Shown: piece after piece, positions 28,330-36,536 of the stretch | Numbering within the stretch: position 1 is the stretch's first letter | Layout: each line of letters starts with the position of its first letter | NCBI RefSeq assembly: GCF_030811555.1 | Contig: NZ_JAUSQZ010000001.1 | Span: 1,674,001 to 1,738,000 of the forward strand | Reading direction: 5' to 3' | DNA from: Kineosporia succinea | Lineage (GTDB): Bacteria; Actinomycetota; Actinomycetes; Actinomycetales; Kineosporiaceae | DNA: 64,000 nt | Position numbers and translations under genes: made by a program | Notes under the pieces: model-generated | The model's database searches: none | What the model was told of the DNA's origin: nothing | What the model saw: the letters and a program-made list of their open reading frames with translations, nothing else

Positions 28330-29544
28330 TCATGAGCCAGATTCCAGCACGATGTACGGCAGTTCGTCACCCTCGCTCACCGCGGTGGTCTCTTCCGGCA
28401 CGATGACCAGGCAGTTCGCCCCGGCCAGGTCGGCCACCAGGTGAGATCCCTGCCCTCCCACCGGCCTCACGGTGGGCCCCCCGGCCGTGATCGTGAGCAG
28501 ACAGCGCGCGAACTGGCGCCGCCCGGGCGGCGAGCGCCAGCCCTCGACCACGGTGGCGGAGGGCAATTCGCGGGTGACGTCGGGGCGGCCGGCGAGGCGG
28601 CGCAGCGCGGGCGCCACGAAGACCTCGAACGACAGCAGCGCGCTGACCGGGTTGCCGGGCAGCGTGAACAGCGGAACGCCCTTGATCGTGCCGAAGCCCT
28701 GGGGTTTGCCCGGTTGCATGGCCACCGGCGTGAACTCGACGGTGCCGAGTTCACGCAGCACGGCCTTGACCGTGTCGTAGGCCCCGGCGCTGACCCCTCC
28801 GGTGGTGATCACCAGATCGGCGTCGCGCGTGGCCTCTTCGAGCATCGAGCCGACGGCCTCGGGGGTGTCGGTCATGATGCCGCCGTGCCGGGCCCGGGCG
28901 CCGGCCGCGTTCGCGGCGGCGACCAGGGCGTAGCCGTTGGAGTCGTGGATCTGCCCGGGGGCCAGGGGCTTTCCGGGCGGCACGAGTTCGCTGCCGGAGG
29001 GCATCACGACCACGCGGGGACGCGGGTGCACGGTGAGGCGGTCGACGCCGACCGAGGCGGCCAGCGCGATGTGCCGGGCCGTGAGCAGCGTGCCCGCGGT
29101 GAGCACGGTCTCGCCCTCGCGCACGTCTTCGCCGGAGCGGCGGATGTTCTTGCCGGACGGCGAGGGACAGTGGATGCGGACCTGCTCGGTGCCGCCGTCG
29201 GTCCACTCGACCTGCACCACCGCGTCGGCCCCGGCGGGCATCGGGGCGCCGGTCATGATGCGCAGCGTGGTGCCGGGCGCCAGCTCGAGCGCGTCGCCGC
29301 GCCCGGCCGGGATGTCGCCCAGCACCGGCAGGGTGACCGGCCGGCCCTCGGTGGCCGCCTCGACCTCGGCCGCGCGCACGGCGTAGCCGTCCATCGAGGA
29401 GTTGTCGAAGCGCGGCATGTCGATGCCGCTGACCACGTCGAGGGCCAGCACGCAGCCGGCCGCCTCCGGCAGCGGGATCTCCACCGCCGGGAGCGGGACC
29501 AGGTCGCGCAGGCAGTGCGCCAGGTGTTCGTCGACGGAGCGCAT
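28330..29544 (-). CDS. moeA: Molybdopterin molybdenumtransferase MoeA / gephyrin-like Glp
   Basis: A 404-residue gephyrin-like protein with DNSSMDGYAV in domain I, MTGAPMPAGADAVV in domain II, the ITTGGVSAGAYD segment of the MoCF domain III and PGNPVSAL before the C-terminal beta domain. MoeA inserts molybdate into adenylated molybdopterin. The copy located between galU and rimJ-sepX in corynebacteria (Glp) is also a cell-division protein that binds the SepX/GlpR receptor. Gene order here makes this copy the Glp counterpart, while intact MoeA motifs suggest enzyme activity is kept (inference). The ATG at 29544 shares one base with the galU stop (TGATG); GTG one codon earlier is possible. Confidence 0.93.
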   Translation of the reverse strand: MRSVDEHLAHCLRDLVPLPAVEIPLPEAAGCVLALDVVSGIDMPRFDNSSMDGYAVRAAEVEAATEGRPVTLPVLGDIPAGRGDALELAPGTTLRIMTGAPMPAGADAVVQVEWTDGGTEQVRIHCPSPSGKNIRRSGEDVREGETVLTAGTLLTARHIALAASVGVDRLTVHPRPRVVVMPSGSELVPPGKPLAPGQIHDSNGYALVAAANAAGARARHGGIMTDTPEAVGSMLEEATRDADLVITTGGVSAGAYDTVKAVLRELGTVEFTPVAMQPGKPQGFGTIKGVPLFTLPGNPVSALLSFEVFVAPALRRLAGRPDVTRELPSATVVEGWRSPPGRRQFARCLLTITAGGPTVRPVGGQGSHLVADLAGANCLVIVPEETTAVSEGDELPYIVLESGS

Positions 29545-30500
29545 CACTCGGCCGGCAGACCCGCCACGAACTCACGCAGGAAGGCGCGCAGGTCAGGGCC
29601 GAGGTCTTCGCGCTCACTGGCGAGGCGCACGACGGCCTTGAGGTAGTCGAGGCGGTCACCGGTGTCGTAGCGGCGGCCCTTGAAGATGACGCCGTAGACG
29701 CCGCCACCCTCGGTCTCCGGGTCGGCGGCGAGGGTCTGCAGCGCGTCGGTCAGCTGGATCTCGTTGCCGCGACCGGGCTTCGTCTCGCGCAGCACCTCGA
29801 AGACCCGCGGGTGGAGCACGTAGCGGCCGATCACCGCGAGGTTGCTCGGGGCGTCTTTCGGGTCGGGCTTCTCGACCATGCCGGTGACCCGCACGACGTC
29901 GTCGATGCCGGTGGTCTCCACGGCGGCGCAGCCGTACAGGTGCACCTGGTCGGGGTCGACCTCCATCAGCGCCACGACGCTGCCCCTGGTCTGCCGCTGC
30001 ACGCCGATCATCCGGGTGAGCAGTTCGTCGCGCTCGTCGATCAGGTCGTCGCCGAGCAGCACCGCGAACGGGTCGTCGTCGCCGACGTGGTGGGCGGCGC
30101 AGAGCACGGCGTGGCCGAGGCCCCGCGGGTCGCCCTGACGGGTGTAGTGGATGTCGGCCAGGTCGGCGGACTCGCGGACCTGCTCCAGGCGCTCCTTGTC
30201 GCCCTTGGCCTCGAGCGCGGCCTCGAGCTCCCAGGCGCGGTCGAAGTGGTCTTCGAGCGACCGCTTGCCCCGCCCGGTGATCATCAGGACGTCTCCCAGG
30301 CCCGCACGTACGGCCTCCTCGACGACGTACTGGATGGCCGGCCGGTCGACGACCGGCAGCATCTCCTTGGGCGTCGCCTTGGTCACCGGCAGGAAGCGTG
30401 TGCCCAGGCCGGCCGCGGGGATCACGGCCTTGACCACGGCAGGCCCGGGGGCGCCGTCGCCGAGGGACGCGAGGTCAGCGGGAATGATCGGTTCCGTCAT
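29544..30500 (-). CDS. galU: UTP-glucose-1-phosphate uridylyltransferase
   Basis: This 318-residue nucleotidyltransferase makes UDP-glucose from UTP and glucose-1-phosphate. It has the N-terminal PAAGLGTRFLPVTKATPKEM signature, the VEEA segment, the LLGDDL metal/nucleotide site and VEKP near residue 215. The ATG at 30500 is preferred over the TTG two codons earlier. It is the first gene of the coupled run to sepX. UDP-glucose is also a substrate of GalT encoded 7 kb away. The diguanylate cyclase ends 9 bases upstream on the same strand, so galU may also be read from that promoter. Confidence 0.96.
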   Translation of the reverse strand: MTEPIIPADLASLGDGAPGPAVVKAVIPAAGLGTRFLPVTKATPKEMLPVVDRPAIQYVVEEAVRAGLGDVLMITGRGKRSLEDHFDRAWELEAALEAKGDKERLEQVRESADLADIHYTRQGDPRGLGHAVLCAAHHVGDDDPFAVLLGDDLIDERDELLTRMIGVQRQTRGSVVALMEVDPDQVHLYGCAAVETTGIDDVVRVTGMVEKPDPKDAPSNLAVIGRYVLHPRVFEVLRETKPGRGNEIQLTDALQTLAADPETEGGGVYGVIFKGRRYDTGDRLDYLKAVVRLASEREDLGPDLRAFLREFVAGLPAE

Positions 30501-30509
30501 GATCAAAAC

Positions 30510-32654
30510 CTACCCAGGTAGAGAGGGAATCGGCGCGTTGTGGAGCGGTTCGGCGACACGCCAACGGTTACGACCGTCACGTTTAGCCGCGTACAGAGCG
30601 GAATCGGCCGCCTGCAGAACGTCGTCGGCCGAGCGACCGTCACGCGGGTAGGCGGCGACCCCGATCGAGACCGTAACCGGCTGGCTGACGTCCGCATCTT
30701 CGAAAGGCCTTGACCGGGCGGCGTTGAGCACCCGTTCGGCGACCCGGCAGCCGCCCTCGGCGTCGGTGTCACGCAGCAGCACCACGAATTCCTCGCCGCC
30801 GTAGCGGGCCACCGTGTCGGCCTCGCGCACACAGGCGAGCAGCCGGCCGGCGAAGTCGCGCAGCACGATGTCGCCGAAGCCGTGGCCCCAGGTGTCGTTG
30901 ACGGACTTGAAGTGGTCGATGTCGAGCATCAGCACGGTGAGCACACCATCGCCCCGGCTGGCCGCCGCGATCTCCCGGGACAGCGCCCCGACGAGCTGGG
31001 CGCGGTTGCCCAGGCCGGTGAGCGTGTCGGTCATCGAGAGCCGCCGAACCTCTTGGTAGCGGCGGATGTTCGTGATCGCGGTGCCGGTCTGGCCGGCCAG
31101 TGCCCGCAGCCGGGTCAGGTGCAGCGCGTCGAACGCGGCCGCCCCCTCGCCGCGGGCCACGACGAGCACCCCGATGAGCCGGCGCCGGGCCGGGCCCCGC
31201 TCGGCGGTGCTGTCGGCCGGGAGCACGTCGACCCCGATACCGATGACCGCGACCGGGCCCGCACCGGGCAGGTGGAACAGCTCCGGCTCGGCGAAAACCT
31301 GTGATGTCTGTGAGTTCTCGATGAGTTCGGCGAAGTGCTGCTCAGCGAAGGCTGGTAAGAGGCCCCGCGCCTCGTCGCCGGCGGCGTCGGCACGGCCGGT
31401 CTCCGACCGCACGCTCAGGCGGTCACCGGTGCCGCCGGCCGACCGGTCGGCGGCCCGGCGGTCACCCGCCCCACCGGTTCCGGCGGCCTGAGCAGTGCCG
31501 CCGGTGCCGGCGGTCAGGTCACGCTCGTCGGTCACCAGCAGCACGAGGGCGGCGGCCGCGTCGGTGCCGGACAGCGCCGTGCCGGAGACGGTGGCGAGCA
31601 GCTCGTTCAGGTCGTGGGTGTGCGCGAGCGCCTCGCCGAACCGGTCGAGACTGTCGGCCAGGGCCATGCGCCCGGCGCGCAGCTGGTCACCGGCGGCCGA
31701 GAGCTCCTGGGTGACCGGGCGGGTCAGGCGCATCAGCACGATCCAGAGCGGGATCAGCAGGGCCAGAGCACCGGCCAGCAGCGCCCAGCCGGCCACCCGC
31801 AGCCCGGTGCCGCCGATCGGGTCGGTGGCCAGCACCCGGTAGGGCAGGCCGGTACCGGTGTCGGTGAGCCGGTAGCCGAGACCCCCGTGGGTGCCGGACT
31901 GTTGACCGGCGGAGGGCAGGGTGCGCAGCAGACCGGCGAGGGCCTCCCGGTCGCCGCTGGTGGCCAGCACCACGGTCTGGCCGCGGGCGGGCAGCACGCT
32001 GAGCTGGCCGGTGGTGGAGAGCTTGGTGCGCAGGACGCCGAGCGCGGCCTGGTCGAGGGGGAGCCAGGTGACGACGGTGGCGACGCCGACCTTGGCGGTG
32101 GTGCCGGCGGGGTTGATCAGCACCGGGGAGATCTCGGTGAGCCCGGCCGCGTCGCCGGTGGCCCCGGCCCGGCCGGCCGAGCACGACGGGCTGACCGAAC
32201 TGAACTCGCTGCCGATGCTGGCCGCGACGGCACGCCCGGCGGCCGGGCCGGACGTGGCCAGCACCTCGGAGTCGGGCCCGTACACGGCCACGGCGCTGCC
32301 CGGCCGGCGGGCCACGGCCCGCGCGGCGAGGGTCTCGGCGGCCGGGCGGTCGAGGACACCGCCGTTGCGCGTGGCGTAGGCGGCGATCTCGCCGGCCGCG
32401 ACCCGCGTGCTCGAGCGCACCGTGTCGCAGCTCGCGGCCAGCGCCACCGCGGCGGCGTCGGCGTCGCGGGTGGCGGCGGTGACGGCGGATGAGCGGGCGT
32501 GGGCGGGGGCGATCAGGCCGAGCAGGAGGGCGCCGGCCAGCAGCGGCACCAGGGTCACCACGGCCAGCACCACGGCGAGGCGCGACCGCAGCCGGGCCAG
32601 TGCCTCCCGGCCCGCCCGGGCGGCGGGAGCCGGCCCGCTCGTCGACCCGGTCAT
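30510..32654 (-). CDS. Membrane-bound diguanylate cyclase with sensor region
   Basis: The ATG at 32654 gives 714 residues; the 71-codon upstream extension is not protein-like. Order: first span (about 25-48), an extracytoplasmic Cache-like sensor with two Cys, second span (about 295-320) followed by a HAMP-like R-L-T-R-P-V stretch, a GAF-like domain containing a Gly/Ala/Thr low-complexity insert, and a GGDEF domain. The active-site loop is GGEEF, and an RxxD inhibitory I-site (READ) lies five residues before it, so active and product-inhibited synthesis of cyclic di-GMP is expected. There is no EAL domain. The signal is unknown. It is divergent from the folate cyclo-ligase and 9 bases ahead of galU. 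Confidence 0.9.
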   Translation of the reverse strand: MTGSTSGPAPAARAGREALARLRSRLAVVLAVVTLVPLLAGALLLGLIAPAHARSSAVTAATRDADAAAVALAASCDTVRSSTRVAAGEIAAYATRNGGVLDRPAAETLAARAVARRPGSAVAVYGPDSEVLATSGPAAGRAVAASIGSEFSSVSPSCSAGRAGATGDAAGLTEISPVLINPAGTTAKVGVATVVTWLPLDQAALGVLRTKLSTTGQLSVLPARGQTVVLATSGDREALAGLLRTLPSAGQQSGTHGGLGYRLTDTGTGLPYRVLATDPIGGTGLRVAGWALLAGALALLIPLWIVLMRLTRPVTQELSAAGDQLRAGRMALADSLDRFGEALAHTHDLNELLATVSGTALSGTDAAAALVLLVTDERDLTAGTGGTAQAAGTGGAGDRRAADRSAGGTGDRLSVRSETGRADAAGDEARGLLPAFAEQHFAELIENSQTSQVFAEPELFHLPGAGPVAVIGIGVDVLPADSTAERGPARRRLIGVLVVARGEGAAAFDALHLTRLRALAGQTGTAITNIRRYQEVRRLSMTDTLTGLGNRAQLVGALSREIAAASRGDGVLTVLMLDIDHFKSVNDTWGHGFGDIVLRDFAGRLLACVREADTVARYGGEEFVVLLRDTDAEGGCRVAERVLNAARSRPFEDADVSQPVTVSIGVAAYPRDGRSADDVLQAADSALYAAKRDGRNRWRVAEPLHNAPIPSLPG

Positions 32655-32868
32655 CGCTGGATCACCGTGTTCATCTGTCCCATCTCGCCTGTGCCCTGTG
32701 TGACTGACGCGCCTTCTGACACCTAGTGATGTCAATGTTTCGGGTGGTGCAGGTGGTGCAAGCTGGTGCTCAACGGACGGCGAAGACAACCGCCCGTAAA
32801 CAGGTACACACCGAGAGTAGCGTCCTGACGGCCTGGTCCTCGCCAGGCAGGGACGGTAAAACGACACG
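32655..32868. promoter_or_regulatory. Divergent promoter region, cyclase / cyclo-ligase
   Basis: These 214 bases separate two divergent starts. A short direct repeat (GGTGGTGCA at about 32743-32760, with a third CTGGTGC just after) stands out; no clear -10/-35 pair or hairpin was found. Confidence 0.35.
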
Positions 32869-33597
32869 GTGGAGACGGACGGGACCGAAGTCGTTCAGGC
32901 GCAGCCGGGCAAGCCGGTCAACCCCGGCGAACCACCGCGGCCGACCCAGCAGCCGGTCGAGCAGCCGGTCGAGCAGGTGCCCGGGGTCGAGCGGGCGCGG
33001 GAGGCCAAGCAGGCCCTGCGGCGCCGGGTGCGCCGGAGCCGGGCCGCGCGCACCGGCGAGCAGAAACGGGCCGACGAGGTGAGCCTCACCCGACGGGTGC
33101 TGACCCACGAAGCCGTGCGCCGTGCGTCCACCATTGCCGTCTACGCCTCGCTGCCCGACGAGCCGGGCACCGGCGAACTACGCGCGGCGCTGCACCGCGA
33201 GGGCGTGAGGGTGTTACTGCCGGTGGTGGTGGAGGGCGAGGGACCGCCCACGCTGGACTGGGCCCTGGACACCGGGCCACTGGCGACCACGGGCGTCCTC
33301 GAGCTCCCCGAACCCACCGGGGAACGGCTGGGACCGGACGCGGTCACCCAGGCCGACGTGCTCCTGATCCCGGCCCTGGCGGTGGACACCAGCGGTGTCC
33401 GGATGGGCCGCGGCCGCGGCTACTACGACGTGGCCCTGGCCCGGTTCCGCGACCTCAGGCCGAACGCCACGGTCATCGCTCTGGTGCACGACGACGAACT
33501 GCTCGACGCGTCCACCACCCCGGTGCCGGCCGAACCGCACGACCGGAGGGTGGACGCCGTCATCACCCCGCGAAGGAGCCTCAGCTCGCGGGCTTGA
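32869..33597 (+). CDS. 5-formyltetrahydrofolate cyclo-ligase
   Basis: A 242-residue protein of the 5-FTHF cyclo-ligase (MTHFS) family, which converts 5-formyl-THF plus ATP to 5,10-methenyl-THF. The signature G-V-R-M-G-R-G-R-G-Y-Y-D is intact near residue 178, and the N-terminal A-x-R-x-x-R-R-S-R-A-A core fits. The first 40 residues are a Pro/Gln/Val-rich extension not usual for the family. GTG at 32869 is the first start after an in-frame stop; a later start near the core cannot be excluded. Its stop overlaps the convergent acylase gene by 17 bases. In mycobacteria it also sits beside galU and ruc. Confidence 0.92.
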   Translation: METDGTEVVQAQPGKPVNPGEPPRPTQQPVEQPVEQVPGVERAREAKQALRRRVRRSRAARTGEQKRADEVSLTRRVLTHEAVRRASTIAVYASLPDEPGTGELRAALHREGVRVLLPVVVEGEGPPTLDWALDTGPLATTGVLELPEPTGERLGPDAVTQADVLLIPALAVDTSGVRMGRGRGYYDVALARFRDLRPNATVIALVHDDELLDASTTPVPAEPHDRRVDAVITPRRSLSSRA

Positions 33598-36460
33598 ACG
33601 TCTGCTGCTCGTCCTTGGCCGCCTTGACCGCGTCGGCGGTGAAGGCCCAGGCGTAGTCGCGGCCCTCGATCCAGGCGTCGAGCTGGTCGTCGTAGTGCTT
33701 GTCCCAGGGGTGACCGGAGATGCCGGACTGCCCCACCCAGCGGCTGTTGTCGAGGTTGGACAGGTCGACGATCATCCGCATCGACGGCGCGGCGGTCACC
33801 GAGAAGTCACCGGCCGAGGCGTCCCACGAGAACGCACCCACGATCGACGAGCCGCCCGGGGCCTCGTACGGGCCCTTGTTGACGAGCTTGCGGATCAGCT
33901 TCGGCACGTCGTCGCCGCCCAGCGGGGTCTGCTCCAGCGTGACCCGGTGCAGCTTGCCCCAGCGCCACTTCGACGGGTCCTTGCCCAGACGCTGCGTCAG
34001 TTCCAGGCGGGCCGAGGTGAGCGCGCGGCGCAGCACCTCGTCGCGGGTCTCGACCACGTCGTCGGTGCGGCCGTCGTCCCACCACTCGTCCTTGGGGTCT
34101 TCCAGCAGCTGGCTGACCACCTCGAACCAGCGGTCACCGCCGTCCGGCTTGAAGCCCTCGGGCAGCTCGTCGGAGAACGTCAGGTCGAGCAGCTTGGCCC
34201 AGACGGTGTTGAAGTACGCCGCCGCGGCCGAGTCGGTCGGCTGCTCGAAGTCCCAGTCCTTGAGCAGGTCCACGCCGGACTGGGTGAACTCGTCGGTGGT
34301 CTGCTCGAGCAGCATCGGCACCAGCAGCGCGGCGATCGAGTTGTAGGTGTCGGTCTGCACCGCGCGCATGTCGTCGACCGTGAGCGGGTGCTCGGCGTGC
34401 GCCTTCTCGATCAGGTCCTTGATGCGCTCCGACCGGTAGCCGTAGTCCCAGTCGCCGGTGATCTGCGCGGTGCCGTCCGGGCCGGTGACGGCCTGGTTGG
34501 CGGCGATGATGTACCCGTCCTTCGGGTTCTCCACCCAGGGCAGGTCGGTCTTCTTGACGTAGCCGGTCCAGTCGTAGCGCGAGTCCCAGCCGATCATCGG
34601 CCAGGTGCCGTCGGCGGGCACCTTCTGGTTCTGGGTGTCACCGCTGCCGCGCACCGGGATCCGGCCCGGCGCCTGGTAGCCGATGTTGCCGTCGACGTCG
34701 GCGTAGATCACGTTCTGCGCCGGGGAGTCGAGTTTCAGCACGGCCTTGCGGAACTCGGTGAAGTCGCCGGCCACGTTCAGGTCGAGGATCGCGTCCATCG
34801 CGGTGCCCGGCCGCAGAGCGGTCCAGTTCAGCGCCACCTGGTAAACGGTGCTGCGCAGCACTTTCTCGCCCGGCACGGGTGAGGTCTTGCCCGCCTCGGC
34901 GACGTCCGGCAGCACGTCCGAGACCAGCGGGCCGTGCTTGGTGGAGCGCACGGTGATCGTGACGTCGTCGCCGCCGGCCACCTTGATCGTCTCGGTGCGG
35001 GTGGTGAGCTTGAGGGCCTTGCCGTCCTGCTCGTACGTCTCGCCGCTGACCTTCTCCAGGTAGAAGTCGGAGACGTCGGGCGCCAGGTTGGTCAGGCCCC
35101 AGCTGATCCGGGCGTTGTGGCCGATGACCACGCCGGGCAGTCCGGCGAAGCCGTAACCGGCCACGTCGAACGGGCACTCCTCGGAGACGGTGTTGCAGTG
35201 CAGGCCGACCTGGGTCCAGATGCCCGGCATCGAGACGCCCAGGTGCGGGTCGTTGGCCAGCAGCGGCAGACCGCTCTCGGTCAGGTCGCCGGCCACGACC
35301 CAGGAGTTCGAGCCGTTGCCCTCGTTGCTGTCGCCCAGCACGCTCGGCAGCGAGGCGAGCGCGTCGCTGGCGGCCGAGAGGGCCTCCTGCGCGGCGTCAC
35401 TGGTGTAGACGTCGCTCACGTTGGCGGCACTGCCTGAGGACGTGGTGGTCTCGTCGTCCGCGGAACGCTGGGTTCGCGTTCCGGTCCCCTTCGGGACCAG
35501 CGAGGCCGACGCGTCGTCGGGGCTGGCGCCGGCCGAGGGGCTCGAGGGGTTCGTGGTCGACGGGGAGGGTGAGGCGCCCGCGTCGGGCGTGCCGGTGGCG
35601 CCGGGCGTGGCACCGCCGGTGTCGCCCGGGGTCTCGGTGCCGCGGCCGGTCTCGGTCTTGCTGCCGGAACCGGGCTGGTTACCCGCCGCGGCCTCGCCGT
35701 CGATGATCGTGGAGTGCTCGTCGAACGGGTAGTCCGGGAAGAGCTGCTTGACCCGGTCGGCGTTGCGCACCACGTTGATGGCGCGCGCCCGGTCGAGCTC
35801 CTCGTCGTAGTTGCTGCGCAGGTCCCAGGCCATCGCCTTGAGCCAGGCCAGCGAGTCGGCGGGGGTCCACGGCTCGATGTCGGCGAGGTCGTTCTTGCGC
35901 TCGAGCACCGTGTAACTGATCGACAGCTCGGACTTGGAACGCTCGTGGATGTAGGCGTTCACCCCGGCCGCGTAGGCGTCGAGGTAGGCCTTGGTGGTGT
36001 CGGGGGCCGACGCGTACTCCTTCTCGGCCACCTGACGCCAGCCGAGGGTACGCACCAGCTTGTCGGCGGTCAGGGCGTCGTCGTTCGCGCCGACCAGCTC
36101 GCTGAGACGGCCCGCCGTGATGTGGCGGCGGAGGTCCATCTCGAAGAAGCGGTCCTGCGCGTTGACGTAGCCCTGGACCCGGAAGAGGTCCGCGGCGTTG
36201 TCGGCGTAGATCTGCGGCACACCGAGGTCGTCGCGGATGACGCTGGCCGAGCCGGTGAGGCCGGGCATCGACACCTCTCCACCACGGTCGGGCAGAGGCC
36301 GACGAATGATGGAGACGGTCAGCACGGCAACAACGACGACAGCGATCACGGCGACGACAGCGGAGCCGATGGCCGATACGCGGAGGGCACGGCGACGGGT
36401 CACGGCAGGAACAATAGCCACTGTCCCGGGGCACGCCGTACCGGCCGTCGGCTGGCTCAC
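33581..36460 (-). CDS. Penicillin-acylase-family Ntn hydrolase, membrane-anchored
   Basis: The 959-residue precursor has an N-terminal span (about 28-52), an alpha-chain region (about 60-250), a spacer and a beta chain. Autocleavage is expected before Ser384 in the GN-G|SNSW motif, the N-terminal nucleophile of the mature enzyme; NDPHLG and the later QAPGR-type loop support the fold. Family members cleave amides such as penicillins, acyl-homoserine lactones or lipopeptides; the substrate here is not predictable. A Ser/Thr/Gly/Pro-rich stretch of about 110 residues (about 252-365) lies just ahead of the cleavage site. The GTG at 36460 lacks a clear SD. It is convergent and overlapping (17 bases) with the cyclo-ligase gene. 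Confidence 0.9.
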   Translation of the reverse strand: MSQPTAGTACPGTVAIVPAVTRRRALRVSAIGSAVVAVIAVVVVAVLTVSIIRRPLPDRGGEVSMPGLTGSASVIRDDLGVPQIYADNAADLFRVQGYVNAQDRFFEMDLRRHITAGRLSELVGANDDALTADKLVRTLGWRQVAEKEYASAPDTTKAYLDAYAAGVNAYIHERSKSELSISYTVLERKNDLADIEPWTPADSLAWLKAMAWDLRSNYDEELDRARAINVVRNADRVKQLFPDYPFDEHSTIIDGEAAAGNQPGSGSKTETGRGTETPGDTGGATPGATGTPDAGASPSPSTTNPSSPSAGASPDDASASLVPKGTGTRTQRSADDETTTSSGSAANVSDVYTSDAAQEALSAASDALASLPSVLGDSNEGNGSNSWVVAGDLTESGLPLLANDPHLGVSMPGIWTQVGLHCNTVSEECPFDVAGYGFAGLPGVVIGHNARISWGLTNLAPDVSDFYLEKVSGETYEQDGKALKLTTRTETIKVAGGDDVTITVRSTKHGPLVSDVLPDVAEAGKTSPVPGEKVLRSTVYQVALNWTALRPGTAMDAILDLNVAGDFTEFRKAVLKLDSPAQNVIYADVDGNIGYQAPGRIPVRGSGDTQNQKVPADGTWPMIGWDSRYDWTGYVKKTDLPWVENPKDGYIIAANQAVTGPDGTAQITGDWDYGYRSERIKDLIEKAHAEHPLTVDDMRAVQTDTYNSIAALLVPMLLEQTTDEFTQSGVDLLKDWDFEQPTDSAAAAYFNTVWAKLLDLTFSDELPEGFKPDGGDRWFEVVSQLLEDPKDEWWDDGRTDDVVETRDEVLRRALTSARLELTQRLGKDPSKWRWGKLHRVTLEQTPLGGDDVPKLIRKLVNKGPYEAPGGSSIVGAFSWDASAGDFSVTAAPSMRMIVDLSNLDNSRWVGQSGISGHPWDKHYDDQLDAWIEGRDYAWAFTADAVKAAKDEQQTFKPAS

Positions 36461-36536
36461 CGTGTGCTACCGATAGGATCGGGTTCAGGCTGAGGGTGGC
36501 CTGATAAATACCTGTGGGTGATGAGAGGCCGAAGAT

